This document shows positions 53,388 through 62,221 of a stretch of 64,000 nt of DNA, in pieces (within the stretch, counting starts at the first letter, position 1; the number at the start of each line of letters is the position of its first letter). The stretch spans positions 248,001-312,000 of the forward strand of contig NZ_BMWC01000005.1 in assembly GCF_014651035.1 (NCBI RefSeq). Reading direction: 5' to 3'. The position numbers were made by a program, and so were the translations under genes. The DNA is from Streptomyces lomondensis. GTDB lineage: Bacteria; Actinomycetota; Actinomycetes; Streptomycetales; Streptomycetaceae. A model generated the notes under the pieces. That model was not told the DNA's origin. It made no database searches and was given only the letters and a program-made list of their open reading frames with translations.

Positions 53388-56279
53388 ATGGTGAACAGCG
53401 ATCGCACGCCGCCGGACTGTCCTGGGGGCCACGACGGCATGCCGGAGAGCAGCGCCGGGGTCCACCTCCAGGATCAGCTGGAAATCCTCATCCGGGACTT
53501 CCGGACGAGCACCGAGCCGCCGATGCCGGTGTTCGTCGTGCACGCACAGGAGAGCGCGGACGACGAGGCGGTCGCGGGGCTGGTCCGGCAGCTGCACGCG
53601 GGCCAGGAGGCACACGGCACCCGCTGCGCGCTGGCACAGGACAGATACGACGGCACCACGGAGGTGCGCCGGGCCGCGGCCATGGTGCGGGCGCTGAGCG
53701 ACCCGAAGAAATGGGACGGCCAGAAGGCGGTCTACCGGCGCTACGCCTTCCCACGGCTGCGGCTGGTGCACGCCATCGACGACGCGGTCACGGCACTCGG
53801 CGCCGCGGACGGCCCCGAGGCCGGGCAGGACCAGCGCCAGCTGCTGCTGAACCAGCTGGCGCAGCAGCGCTGGCGGCCGCGGAACACCGCGCGCTGGCGC
53901 TCGGGCCTGCCGCTGTTCGACATGGCGCACATCCTCCCGGCGAGCCTCGTGACCGTACTCGCCGCACTCCTGGCGCGCAGCGACTGGTATATGGCGGTGG
54001 CCGCCGGCCTCGCCTTCCTGCTGCTGCTGACCGTCCTCAACTACGTCCTGCCGGGACGGGCGCCGATCTTCCTGTGGCTGCGCCGGGAGAGCCGCTGGTT
54101 CATGACGACCACCTTCCTCAGGGCGGCGGACCAGGACGAACCCACCGAGGTCTCGCTGCTGCGGCCGGTGCGGTCCTGGAAGGCGATCGCGGCCCGGGCG
54201 TACGACGTGGCCGAGGCGCTCAAGGCGGGCGACGACTTCCACCTCCAGCTGTGCGTGCTGGCGCTGCGCGAGGACCTGCGGGACAACCACCGCCGCTGGA
54301 GCTGGGACCTGCGCGGCTTCAAACGGCCGCGCCCGCCGATGCTGTTCCTGCCCCGCGCGGACGAGGACAACGGCGGCATCGAACTGATCCGGGCCATCAG
54401 CGACGTCCGCAGCCGGCGCAGCGAGCTGGACCCGCTGCTCGTCGTCGCCGCCGTGCGCTCGCACGACGTGCCGCGCCTGGAGCGCAGCGTGGTGCAGACG
54501 ACACCCGACCCGGACACCGCGCCGCCCCGGTTCGGCGAGCGGCTGCGCACCTGGTACCGCGAGTGGGGACGCAACCTGCGCGCCGAGCAGTCGCCCAGCC
54601 GGGAGCGGTCCGTGCTGCCCTGGGTGATGAAGATCCCGGTGCCGCACGACCAGCTGGCCCCCGTCGAGGAGCGCCACCGCCATCTGCGGGCCTCCGCCCG
54701 GCCGACGTTCGCCCGGCTGGTATGGGCCCTGCACACCCTGGTCCTGGTGGTCGCCCTGCTGGCCGCCGGAATCGTGATGCGGGCCGACGCCCTGGACGAC
54801 CGCTACTGCTCGGCGTCCGTCCTGACCGCCAACCGGGACACCCGGCGCGCGCCGGCACCCGCCGGCGGCACGGAGTGCGTCGGCATAGCGACGGACGGCG
54901 TCCGCTTCGCCGACTGGCTGCCCGCGCCCGACCCCGGCGACGACCTCCAGGCGCTGACGGCCGACGACGAGACGCCCTGGACGGTGGACGAGCTGGAGGA
55001 CCGCATCGCCCGGCGGAACGCGGATGTCCTCGCCCACCACCGCGGCAACTACGTCACCGTCGTCTACGCCGGCCCGCTCAGCGCCGGCCCCGCGGACGGC
55101 TCCTCGCTGGTGAAGGGCGCCGAGGAACTGGCGGGCGTGTACCTGGCGCAGGCCGTCATCAACAAGAACTCCAGCGTGAAGCTGCGGGTCCTGCTCGCCA
55201 ACGGCGGCGTGGACCTCGGCCACCAGGAGGAGATGGCCGAGGCGATCGCCGCCTACGCCGCCGACGACCCGACCGTGGTGGGGGTCGTCGGCACCGGCCG
55301 CGACCTGAAGTCGAGCAGGGCGACGACGCGCACGCTGATGGAGGCGGGCCTGCCGATCGTCTCCGGCACGAACTCCGCCACCTATCTGCCCCGCGAGTTC
55401 GCCAACTGGTTCAGCCTCGCCGCCACAGACAAGTGGCAGACCGAGCAACTCGGCCTGATCGCCGCCCAGTTACGCACACCCGGCCGGCGGCAGTACGCCC
55501 TCGTCCTGGCCCGCGACACGGCGAAGACCGACGACCTGTACACCGACGAACAGGCGTTCTACGGCCAGCGGATGCTGCGCCGGCAGGGCTTCACGCCGCT
55601 CGACCAGCGCCGTTACCGCCTCAGCGGCGGAAAGCCGGAACTCCGCTCGCACGCCCAGGAGATCTGCCGGGACGGCCGGGTCCCGTCGGTGATCTACTTC
55701 GCGGGGCGGGTGGAGGACATCGATCCCCTGATGACCCAGCTCGGCACCGAACCGGGCTGTGCCGGAAAGCCCCTGGCCATCCTCACCGGCGACGACCTGT
55801 CCAAGGCGGACTTCGCCGGCGGCGGCCACTCCGTCGCGCCGGAGGTCACGCTGTACCACGCGGCCCTGGCCGAGCTGGAGAGGGCCGCCGCCACGACGGC
55901 CTTCTACCGTGAGGCCACCGCCTACCTCCCGGGCCCGAAGGACCGGCTCCTGCGCTACAACAGCCCCGCCCTGGCCAGCGGCCAGACCGCCCTGGCCCAC
56001 GACGCGACCCGCGCCCTGTACTACGCGGCCAGCCGCGACGACCGGCCCCAGAGCCGCGCCTCGACCTGGGTGAACCTGCGCAACGTGAAGATCAAGGGCA
56101 TGGCCACCGGCACCATCGACTTCACCCGGGCCCCGCTGTACGGGGACCGCACCGGCCACAGCATCGTCCTCAAGCAGGTCCGCCGCACCGACGACGGCAC
56201 CGCCACGACCCGGGTGGTGTGCAGCCGCACCGCGGGGAACATGGCCCCCCTCACGCAGAAGGAGTGCCGGATCCGCTGA
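53388..56279 (+). CDS. Receptor-like membrane protein with extracellular periplasmic-binding domain
   Basis: A 963-residue protein of unusual architecture. An N-terminal cytoplasmic region (1-180, no named domain), a helical hairpin of two membrane segments (about 182-222), a second cytoplasmic domain (225-440), one membrane helix (445-466) and an extracytoplasmic part. The last contains a type I periplasmic-binding fold (about 550-930; YAGPLSAG, VGVVGTGRDLKSSRATTRTL, GLPIVSGTNSATYLP, VIYFAGRVEDID). It resembles receptors that bind amino acids or amides, but is not part of an ABC transporter. ATG at 53388 has GGGGG six bases upstream; TTG 53382 is an alternative. Function unknown. Confidence 0.75.
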   Translation: MVNSDRTPPDCPGGHDGMPESSAGVHLQDQLEILIRDFRTSTEPPMPVFVVHAQESADDEAVAGLVRQLHAGQEAHGTRCALAQDRYDGTTEVRRAAAMVRALSDPKKWDGQKAVYRRYAFPRLRLVHAIDDAVTALGAADGPEAGQDQRQLLLNQLAQQRWRPRNTARWRSGLPLFDMAHILPASLVTVLAALLARSDWYMAVAAGLAFLLLLTVLNYVLPGRAPIFLWLRRESRWFMTTTFLRAADQDEPTEVSLLRPVRSWKAIAARAYDVAEALKAGDDFHLQLCVLALREDLRDNHRRWSWDLRGFKRPRPPMLFLPRADEDNGGIELIRAISDVRSRRSELDPLLVVAAVRSHDVPRLERSVVQTTPDPDTAPPRFGERLRTWYREWGRNLRAEQSPSRERSVLPWVMKIPVPHDQLAPVEERHRHLRASARPTFARLVWALHTLVLVVALLAAGIVMRADALDDRYCSASVLTANRDTRRAPAPAGGTECVGIATDGVRFADWLPAPDPGDDLQALTADDETPWTVDELEDRIARRNADVLAHHRGNYVTVVYAGPLSAGPADGSSLVKGAEELAGVYLAQAVINKNSSVKLRVLLANGGVDLGHQEEMAEAIAAYAADDPTVVGVVGTGRDLKSSRATTRTLMEAGLPIVSGTNSATYLPREFANWFSLAATDKWQTEQLGLIAAQLRTPGRRQYALVLARDTAKTDDLYTDEQAFYGQRMLRRQGFTPLDQRRYRLSGGKPELRSHAQEICRDGRVPSVIYFAGRVEDIDPLMTQLGTEPGCAGKPLAILTGDDLSKADFAGGGHSVAPEVTLYHAALAELERAAATTAFYREATAYLPGPKDRLLRYNSPALASGQTALAHDATRALYYAASRDDRPQSRASTWVNLRNVKIKGMATGTIDFTRAPLYGDRTGHSIVLKQVRRTDDGTATTRVVCSRTAGNMAPLTQKECRIR

Positions 56280-56288
56280 GCGCCGCCC

Positions 56289-56696
56289 TCAGCCCTCCTC
56301 GGGCGTCAGCCGCAGCGCGATGCTGTTGATGCAGTACCGCTGGTCCGTGGGCGTCGGGTAGCCCTCGCCCGCGAACACGTGCCCGAGATGCGAGCCGCAC
56401 CGCGCGCACCGCACCTCGGTGCGGACCATGCCGTGGGAACGGTCCTCGATCAGTTCCACCGCGTCGGAGTCCTTCGGGTCGAAGAAGGACGGCCAGCCGC
56501 AGTGCGACTCGAACTTCGTGTCCGAGGTGAACAGCTCCGCGCCGCAGGCACGGCAGGAGTAGACGCCCTCGGTCTTGGTGTCGGTGTACTCACCGGTGAA
56601 GGCGGGCTCCGTGGCCGCCTGCCGCAGGACGGCGTACTCGCCCGGGGTCAGCTCCGCGCGCCACTGCTCGTCCGGCTTCTCCACGTCGTACGGCAT
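56289..56696 (-). CDS. msrB: Peptide-methionine (R)-S-oxide reductase
   Basis: A 135-residue MsrB. Zinc CxxC pairs CRAC and CARC, HCGWPSF substrate loop and catalytic Cys in RYCINSIAL near residue 124. It repairs methionine-R-sulfoxide in proteins. It follows murC on the same strand with a 13-base gap, so the two are probably cotranscribed, as is common in Streptomyces. Confidence 0.96.
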   Translation of the reverse strand: MPYDVEKPDEQWRAELTPGEYAVLRQAATEPAFTGEYTDTKTEGVYSCRACGAELFTSDTKFESHCGWPSFFDPKDSDAVELIEDRSHGMVRTEVRCARCGSHLGHVFAGEGYPTPTDQRYCINSIALRLTPEEG

Positions 56697-56709
56697 GAGC
56701 CTCAGCCCC

Positions 56710-58101
56710 TCAGTTCGACAGACGGTTCAGGATCAGCGGGCCGAGGTCGGTGACGTCGCCCGCTCCCATGGTGAGAACGAGATCTCCCGGCTTCGCCATT
56801 CCCGCGATCACCGCGGGGACGTCCGCCTTGTCGTGCAGCGGCGTCACGTCCGCGCCCGCCGCCCGGGCCGCCTCGATGATCAGCTCGCTCGTCACGCCGG
56901 GGATCGGGTCCTCACGGGCGGGGTAGATGTCCAGCACCACGGAGGCGTCCGCGAGGGCCAGCGACTGCCCCATCTCCTTGCCCAGCTCCTGCGTCCGCGA
57001 GAACAGGTGCGGCTGGAAGACGACAAGGATCCGCGACTCGCCCGCCGCGGCGCGCATCGCCTCCAGGTCGGCGGTCATCTCGGTGGGGTGGTGCGCGTAG
57101 GAGTCGATGACCTGCACGCCCGCGGCCTCGCCCTTCAGCTGGAGCCGCCGCTTAACGCCCGTGTACGCCGCCAGCGCCGGGGCCAGCTCGGCCGCCGGGA
57201 CGCCGAGGGCCGCACCCGCCGCCAGGGCGGCCACCGCGTTGTGCGCGTAGTGCCGGCCGGGGACGGACACCGCGAAGGTGAGCTCCTCGCCCTCCAGCAC
57301 CACGGTGACCTCGCTCTTCAGCCCCTGCGGCACGACCGACAGGACGCGCACGGCGGCGTCCTCGGACTCGCCGTACGTCACCACCCGCACGCCTCGGCCC
57401 GCGACCCGCCGGGTCAGCTCGCGCGCGCCCTCGTGGTCGGCGGAGATCACCAGCGTGCCGTCCTCGGTGACGCGGTCCACGAACGTCTCGAAGGACTCGT
57501 AGATCTCGTCCATCGACGCGTAGTTGGCGTGGTGGTCGAGCTCGACGTTGAGGACGATCGCGACCTCGGGCGCGTACTTGTGGAAGCTGCGGTCCGACTC
57601 GTCCGCCTCGGCGACGAAGATCTCGCCCTCGCCGTGCAGCGCGTTGGAGCCGGGCGCGTCCAGGTCGCCGCCGATCGCGTACGACGGCTTCAGCCCCAGC
57701 TCGCTCAGCGACACGGCCAGCATCGAGGTCGTGGTCGTCTTGCCGTGCGTACCGGCGACGGCGATGGGCCGCAGCCCGTCCATCAGCGCGGCGAGCGCGT
57801 CGGACCGGTGCACGACGGGAATGCCCAGCTCGGCCGCGCGGGCCAGCTCGGGGTTGTCCTGCCGGATCGCCGACGACACGACCACACAGCTGGCGTCGTC
57901 GGCCAGATGCTCCGCCGCGTGCCCGATGTGCACGGTCACGCCCAGCGCCCGCAGCGCCTCGGCCGTCGCCGACTCCTTGGCATCACTGCCCGCCACGACG
58001 GCCCCGCGCTGCGCGAGGATCTTCGCGATCCCCGACATCCCGGCCCCACCGATCCCGATGAAGTGCGGTCGGTCCATGGCGGTGGGAAGGCCGGGTGCCA
58101 T
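56710..58101 (-). CDS. murC: UDP-N-acetylmuramate-L-alanine ligase
   Basis: A 463-residue Mur ligase. N-terminal FIGIGGAGMSGIA UMP-binding loop, ATP-binding GTHGKTTTTSML near residue 110, EADESDRSF, NVELDHHANY and the C-terminal YAHHPTEM loop. It adds L-Ala to UDP-MurNAc in cell wall synthesis. ATG at 58101 has TTGGAG six bases upstream; TTG at 58113 is less likely. Confidence 0.96.
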   Translation of the reverse strand: MAPGLPTAMDRPHFIGIGGAGMSGIAKILAQRGAVVAGSDAKESATAEALRALGVTVHIGHAAEHLADDASCVVVSSAIRQDNPELARAAELGIPVVHRSDALAALMDGLRPIAVAGTHGKTTTTSMLAVSLSELGLKPSYAIGGDLDAPGSNALHGEGEIFVAEADESDRSFHKYAPEVAIVLNVELDHHANYASMDEIYESFETFVDRVTEDGTLVISADHEGARELTRRVAGRGVRVVTYGESEDAAVRVLSVVPQGLKSEVTVVLEGEELTFAVSVPGRHYAHNAVAALAAGAALGVPAAELAPALAAYTGVKRRLQLKGEAAGVQVIDSYAHHPTEMTADLEAMRAAAGESRILVVFQPHLFSRTQELGKEMGQSLALADASVVLDIYPAREDPIPGVTSELIIEAARAAGADVTPLHDKADVPAVIAGMAKPGDLVLTMGAGDVTDLGPLILNRLSN

Positions 58102-58170
58102 GCGGGTCTCCAAGTTCGGGTGACGGGTTTCAGCGGACCCAGCCTATTTCAGGAGCACGCAGGACTGTGC

Positions 58171-58257
58171 CAACCCTTCAGGGGCGCGGGGCTGCATCGA
58201 TATGCGGCTCCGCCGCGGGGCGCGAGCAACCACCCACAACCGGCACCCGACGAACTA
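58171..58257 (-). repeat. Streptomyces-type interspersed repeat, copy 2 (supplies a stop codon)
   Basis: Shares with copy 1 the block GGGGCGCGGGGCTG-ATCGAT-TGCGGCTCCGCCGCG and the terminal GACGAACTA. Read on the minus strand it begins TAGTTCGTC, whose TAG stops the gene at 58255-58728. It lies between that gene and murC and may act as a weak terminator. Confidence 0.7.
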
Positions 58258-58728
58258 CGCCTTACTGTGCGAAAACAGCTTCAACACCGGCACCCCCACC
58301 TTGTGCCGAGCCCGAGACGCCCAGTCCCGATGGAAGAACTCCTCCACATAGTGGGGATCGGTCAGCACGATGACCTCGTCCGCGTCGACCTCCTCCACCA
58401 GGGACTTCAGCGCGTCCAGCGGATGATCCTCGATCAACCGCCCCTCCGCCCTGCTGCCGGAGGCCCGCAGCGCGGCGAGGGACACCTCCAGCGCCCGCTG
58501 CCCCACGCTCAGCGCCTCCTCCCCCTCCGGCGTCTCCCCCTCGCGCACGGCCTCGTCGAGTTCGCCGAGGGCGACGTCGTCGATGGCCCGCAGCAGCCGG
58601 TCCGCCTGCTCGCCGCGCGGCTGGAGCAGCACCTGGAAGGAGACCTCCTCCTCCCCGTGCAAGGTCGTGACGAACTCCACGTCGGCGGACGTCAGGGCCT
58701 TCTCGATCATCAATACGCTTGTGAACAC
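58255..58728 (-). CDS. Conserved actinobacterial protein of unknown function (UspA-like)
   Basis: A 157-residue acidic protein. Middle part is an alpha-helical acidic stretch; the end DADEVIVLTDPHYVEEFFHRDWASRARHKVGVPVLKLF resembles the last strands of universal stress protein folds. Homologues in Streptomyces are often mislabelled indole-3-glycerol phosphate synthase, which nothing in the sequence supports. GTG at 58728 has AAGGGG upstream. It precedes murC on the same strand but a repeat separates them. Confidence 0.7.
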   Translation of the reverse strand: MFTSVLMIEKALTSADVEFVTTLHGEEEVSFQVLLQPRGEQADRLLRAIDDVALGELDEAVREGETPEGEEALSVGQRALEVSLAALRASGSRAEGRLIEDHPLDALKSLVEEVDADEVIVLTDPHYVEEFFHRDWASRARHKVGVPVLKLFSHSKA

Positions 58729-58983
58729 CAGGCGCCCCTTCTGCTCCGGGGGCCTGTGGCCCCACTCCTCCGTGGGCCGCGCCGGGCCCTGCGTAAACCA
58801 TCCTGCCCCGCGTTCGCACGGGTACTGCCGGATCCAGTGTGCCCTCCGGAAACCAAACGGAACGGCATATTCCGCCGATTAACGGACCGGTTGTGACCAT
58901 CGGCCCCGTTTCCGGACGTACCGGCCGGTCGGACTTCCCCCGCCGCCGGCACCTTGTACCCCGCCTCCGGCGGGTTCAGTACG

Positions 58984-59790
58984 TCAGGACCGTCCGTACC
59001 GTGTGAAGAGGAAACCGTCCTCCTCCAGCATCGACAGCAGCGTGAAGCGGTGCGGGACCGTGACGGCGGGCCCTCCGGCGATGCGCTGCGCGTCGCCCGC
59101 GGTGAGCATCGGGGAGACGGTCAGGCACAGCTCGTCGAGCACGCCGGCCGCCACCAGCTGGCCCAGCAGCCGCGGGCCGCCCTCGGTCAGCAGCCGGGTG
59201 TGGCCGAGACCGGCGAGGGCCTGGACGGCACGGACGGGGTCCACGCCGATGCCGTCCCCGGCGATCACCACCCGCGCACCCGACTTCTCGGCGGTGGCGA
59301 GGCGGTCCGGGGCGGCCGAGGCTCCCGTGAGGACCAGGGTGGGCACCAGGGGCGAGGTGAACAGCGGGAGCGAGAAGTCGAGGTCCAGGCTGGCGGTGAC
59401 CACCGCGATGGCGGGTGCGGGCGTCTGCCCGGCCGCCTCCCGCAGCGCCGCGAAGTCGGCACGCGCGCGGGCCGGCCGGTACCCCTCCCGGCGTACCGTC
59501 TCGGCCCCGACGACCACGACGTCCGCCAGTGCCCGCAGCGTGCCGAAGATCCGCATGTCGGTCGCGCTGGAGATGGGCTGCGAGCGGCCGTCGTGCTGGG
59601 CGGCCCCGTCCAGCGTGGACACCATGTTGGCCCGCAGCCACGACACCGGCCCCCCGGATCCCTGCTCGGGATAGGCGTACGCGGCGGCCAGCTCGGCCAG
59701 GCTCCACTCCCGCCCCGCCGCACCCTCACCGGGCGCACCGCCCGGGGCCGGAGCTGCTGTTTCATCGGTCACAGGGAACAGACGTCGCAT
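58984..59790 (-). CDS. RibD-C-domain pyrimidine reductase family protein
   Basis: A 268-residue protein of the dihydrofolate-reductase-like RibD C-terminal family: VSWLRANMVSTLDGAAQHDGRS, SATDMRIFGTLRALADVVVVGAETVRREGY and GHTRLLTEGGPRLLGQLVAAGV. In riboflavin synthesis this fold reduces the ribosylamino-pyrimidine with NADPH; the lack of a deaminase domain means it is a stand-alone reductase whose substrate may differ. ATG at 59790 is taken; a longer frame crosses the divergent gene. Divergent from the ZapE-like gene, 37 bases apart. Confidence 0.85.
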   Translation of the reverse strand: MRRLFPVTDETAAPAPGGAPGEGAAGREWSLAELAAAYAYPEQGSGGPVSWLRANMVSTLDGAAQHDGRSQPISSATDMRIFGTLRALADVVVVGAETVRREGYRPARARADFAALREAAGQTPAPAIAVVTASLDLDFSLPLFTSPLVPTLVLTGASAAPDRLATAEKSGARVVIAGDGIGVDPVRAVQALAGLGHTRLLTEGGPRLLGQLVAAGVLDELCLTVSPMLTAGDAQRIAGGPAVTVPHRFTLLSMLEEDGFLFTRYGRS

Positions 59791-59827
59791 GCCGTGCAGT
59801 GTTCCACGCCCCGTAGCATGGTGAACC

Positions 59828-60925
59828 GTGTCCTCTTCCCCCGCCCCGTCCGGTACCGGCCCCATGACCGACCCCGGCCCGCTGTCCCTGTGCGCCCGTG
59901 AGCCGCACGTGCCCGCGGACCGGCTGGTCGCCGAGATGGTGCCGCCGCCGCGGTTCGACTCCGTCCGCTTCAGCACGTACATCCCGGACCCGAACCAGCC
60001 CAGCCAGACCGAGGCCGTCAAGGTCCTGGAGGGCTTCGCGGCAGGGCTCGGCGGGTCCGCCGACCCGGGCCGGCGGCGGCTGTTCGGTTTCGGCAAGGCG
60101 GCGAAGAAGGCCCCCTCCGGCCCGCGCGGCGTCTACCTCGACGGCGGCTACGGCGTCGGCAAGACCCACCTGCTGGCCTCCCTCTGGCACGCCACCCCGG
60201 CCGAGCCCGCGCTCAAGGCGTTCGGCACGTTCGTGGAGCTGACCAACCTGGTCGGCGCCCTCGGGTTCCAGAAGACGGTCCAGACGCTGTCCGGCCACCG
60301 CCTGCTGTGCATCGACGAGTTCGAGCTCGACGACCCCGGCGACACCGTCCTGGTCTCCACCCTGCTCGGCAAGCTCGTCGACGCGGGCGTCGCGCTCGCC
60401 GCCACCTCCAACACGCTGCCCGGCAAGCTCGGCGAGGGCCGGTTCGCCGCGGCCGACTTCCTGCGCGAGATCCAGGGTCTGTCCGCCCACTTCCGCGCCC
60501 TGCGCATCGACGGCGAGGACTACCGCCACCGCGGCCTGCCCGAGGCGCCGCCGCCGTACTCCGACGAAGAGGTGACGAGGACGGCGCACGCCACCGAGGG
60601 CGCCTCCCTCGACGCGTTCTCGCCCCTCCTGGAGCACCTCGCCCGGGTCCACCCCAGCCGGTACGGCGCCCTGACCGACGGAATCAGGGCCGTGTGCCTC
60701 ACCGGAGTGCGGCCGGTTCCCGACCAGTCGACGGCCCTGAGGCTCGTCGTGCTCGCCGACCGGCTCTACGACCGCGAGGTGCCCGTGATGGCCTCGGGCC
60801 TGCCCTTCGACCAGCTGTTCAGCGAGGAGATGCTGAACGGCGGCTACCGCAAGAAGTACTTCCGGGCCATCTCCCGGCTCACCGCCCTGGCCCGCGACGC
60901 GGGCAACCTGGCGAACGCCCGGTAG
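59828..60925 (+). CDS. zapE: Cell division-associated AFG1/ZapE-family ATPase
   Basis: A 365-residue AFG1-like P-loop ATPase: Walker A GGYGVGKTHLL near residue 107, Walker B LLCIDEFELDD near 160, sensor ATSNTLP near 196 and C-terminal GGYRKKYFRAISRL. In E. coli ZapE acts on the Z ring; the role in Streptomyces is not established. GTG at 59828 is the start; an in-frame ATG follows at 59864. No terminator directly follows; a strong hairpin lies 97 bases downstream. Confidence 0.9.
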   Translation: MSSSPAPSGTGPMTDPGPLSLCAREPHVPADRLVAEMVPPPRFDSVRFSTYIPDPNQPSQTEAVKVLEGFAAGLGGSADPGRRRLFGFGKAAKKAPSGPRGVYLDGGYGVGKTHLLASLWHATPAEPALKAFGTFVELTNLVGALGFQKTVQTLSGHRLLCIDEFELDDPGDTVLVSTLLGKLVDAGVALAATSNTLPGKLGEGRFAAADFLREIQGLSAHFRALRIDGEDYRHRGLPEAPPPYSDEEVTRTAHATEGASLDAFSPLLEHLARVHPSRYGALTDGIRAVCLTGVRPVPDQSTALRLVVLADRLYDREVPVMASGLPFDQLFSEEMLNGGYRKKYFRAISRLTALARDAGNLANAR

Positions 60926-61021
60926 ACACCACCCCAATATCGCGCCAACCGCCCTGCGGCAAGGGCTGATTCAAGCCATCACACCTACGGTTTTCAGGCT
61001 CTCTTCAGCTTGAAACGTTAA

Positions 61022-61053
61022 GTTAACCCTGCAAACGACTTTGCAGGGTTAAC
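61022..61053. terminator. Perfect 14-base inverted repeat between zapE and the next operon
   Basis: GTTAACCCTGCAAA at 61022-61035, loop CGAC, TTTGCAGGGTTAAC at 61040-61053, followed by GTGTTTCTT. It could terminate zapE or act as an operator for the downstream promoter 19 bases away; the perfect symmetry leaves both open. Confidence 0.6.
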
Positions 61054-61071
61054 GTGTTTCTTGACCAGCCA

Positions 61072-61099
61072 TTGACTAAGCGTTGGTCTCCGCTAGACG
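61072..61099 (+). promoter_or_regulatory. Promoter of the secreted protein/carbonic anhydrase/SulP operon
   Basis: -35 TTGACT at 61072-61077, 16-base spacer, -10 TAGACG at 61094-61099, about 25 bases before the ATG at 61124. Confidence 0.55.
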
Positions 61100-61123
61100 T
61101 GTGAATCGCCTGAAGGGGGGCGC

Positions 61124-61552
61124 ATGTTCCGAGGTACGACGGCACGGACCGTGGTTTCGATCCTCGCCGCCGTCCTGCTCGCCCTTCAGTTCTTCGCGCC
61201 GACAGCGTCCTTCGCATCCGCGCATACGCCGAGTCAGGCTGAGGCCAAGGCTCAGCCCGGAACCAAGCCCTCGGGCAAGACCTCGCGCCCCGGAACCAAG
61301 CTCTCCGGCAAGGCACTGCGCGATGAGATCGCCCCCTGCCGCGCCGCACACCACGGGGACCCGACCGGTCCCCTGCGGACCCGCGACCGGTTTCACGCCG
61401 CCGACTCCGCGCCCTCAGCGCCCGAGCGGCCGCTGCTGAAGCACATCCAGCCGACGGCAGACGAACCGGTCAGAGCCGGCGCGGCGCACCAACGCGCGTC
61501 GAGATCCTCGGCGTCGCACACTCCGGCAGCACTGCAGGTCTTCCGCTGCTGA
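61124..61552 (+). CDS. Small secreted protein
   Basis: A 142-residue exported protein with a clear signal peptide (residues 1-32, VVSILAAVLLALQFFAPTASF, cleavage near AFA-SA). The mature part is basic, Pro/Ser/His-rich and probably disordered; it has two cysteines (EIAPCRAAHH and the C-terminal FRC). Function unknown. GAAGGGG precedes ATG by six bases. It is the first gene in a likely operon with carbonic anhydrase and the SulP transporter. Confidence 0.7.
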   Translation: MFRGTTARTVVSILAAVLLALQFFAPTASFASAHTPSQAEAKAQPGTKPSGKTSRPGTKLSGKALRDEIAPCRAAHHGDPTGPLRTRDRFHAADSAPSAPERPLLKHIQPTADEPVRAGAAHQRASRSSASHTPAALQVFRC

Positions 61553-61631
61553 GTGCAGAGCAGTTCCCCCCACCCCTTTGTCATGCCCGTCCGACGCGCC
61601 CCCACTGCGCGCCAGGAGGAGTCACCACATC

Positions 61632-62213
61632 ATGCAGCCCCTCATCGACAACGCCCGCATGTTCGGACAGCGCCCTGAGGAGTTCGCTCACCTCGCCAAG
61701 GGACAGTCCCCCGATGTCCTGTTCATCACCTGCGCCGACTCCAGGGTCGTACCGGCCCTGATCACGGGCGCCCGGCCCGGCGAGCTCTTCGAGCTGCGCA
61801 CCGCCGGCAACGTCGTCCCGCCGTACGCCTCGGCCACCCCGACCGGCGAGGCGGCCACGATCGAGTACGCCGTGCAGGTCCTCGGCGTCAAGCACGTCGT
61901 GGTCTGCGGCCACTCGCACTGCGGCGCCGTCGGCGCGGTGGTGCGCCACGACGACCTCACCGCGGTACCCGCCGTGCGCGACTGGCTCGCCCACGCCGCG
62001 GACGAGCCCAAGTGCTCCGACCCCGCCGACCCGACGGTCGCCGAGGCCGTGCAGAACCACGTCCTCGCCCAGTTGGAGCGGCTGCGCTCCTACCCGTGCA
62101 TCGAAAAGCGCCTGGAAGCGGGTGAACTCCAGCTGCACGGCTGGTACTACGAGGTCCACACCGGCGTCGTGCGGGAACACCGCGCGGAGTCCGACACGTT
62201 CGAGACGCTCTGA
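61632..62213 (+). CDS. Beta-class carbonic anhydrase
   Basis: A 193-residue beta-carbonic anhydrase interconverting CO2 and bicarbonate. Zinc ligands: Cys in ITCADSRV (CxDxR), His/Cys in CGHSHCGAVGA. It precedes a SulP-family transporter by eight bases; such pairs supply or take up bicarbonate. ATG at 61632 has AGGAGG 12 bases before; an upstream frame start at 61578 is not supported. Confidence 0.94.
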   Translation: MQPLIDNARMFGQRPEEFAHLAKGQSPDVLFITCADSRVVPALITGARPGELFELRTAGNVVPPYASATPTGEAATIEYAVQVLGVKHVVVCGHSHCGAVGAVVRHDDLTAVPAVRDWLAHAADEPKCSDPADPTVAEAVQNHVLAQLERLRSYPCIEKRLEAGELQLHGWYYEVHTGVVREHRAESDTFETL

Positions 62214-62221
62214 GGGGGCTG

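Noticed and set aside
58255..58728. Indole-3-glycerol phosphate synthase label for the small protein
   Set aside because: Length and sequence show no TIM barrel or phosphate-binding motif; the label is a known mis-annotation pattern.
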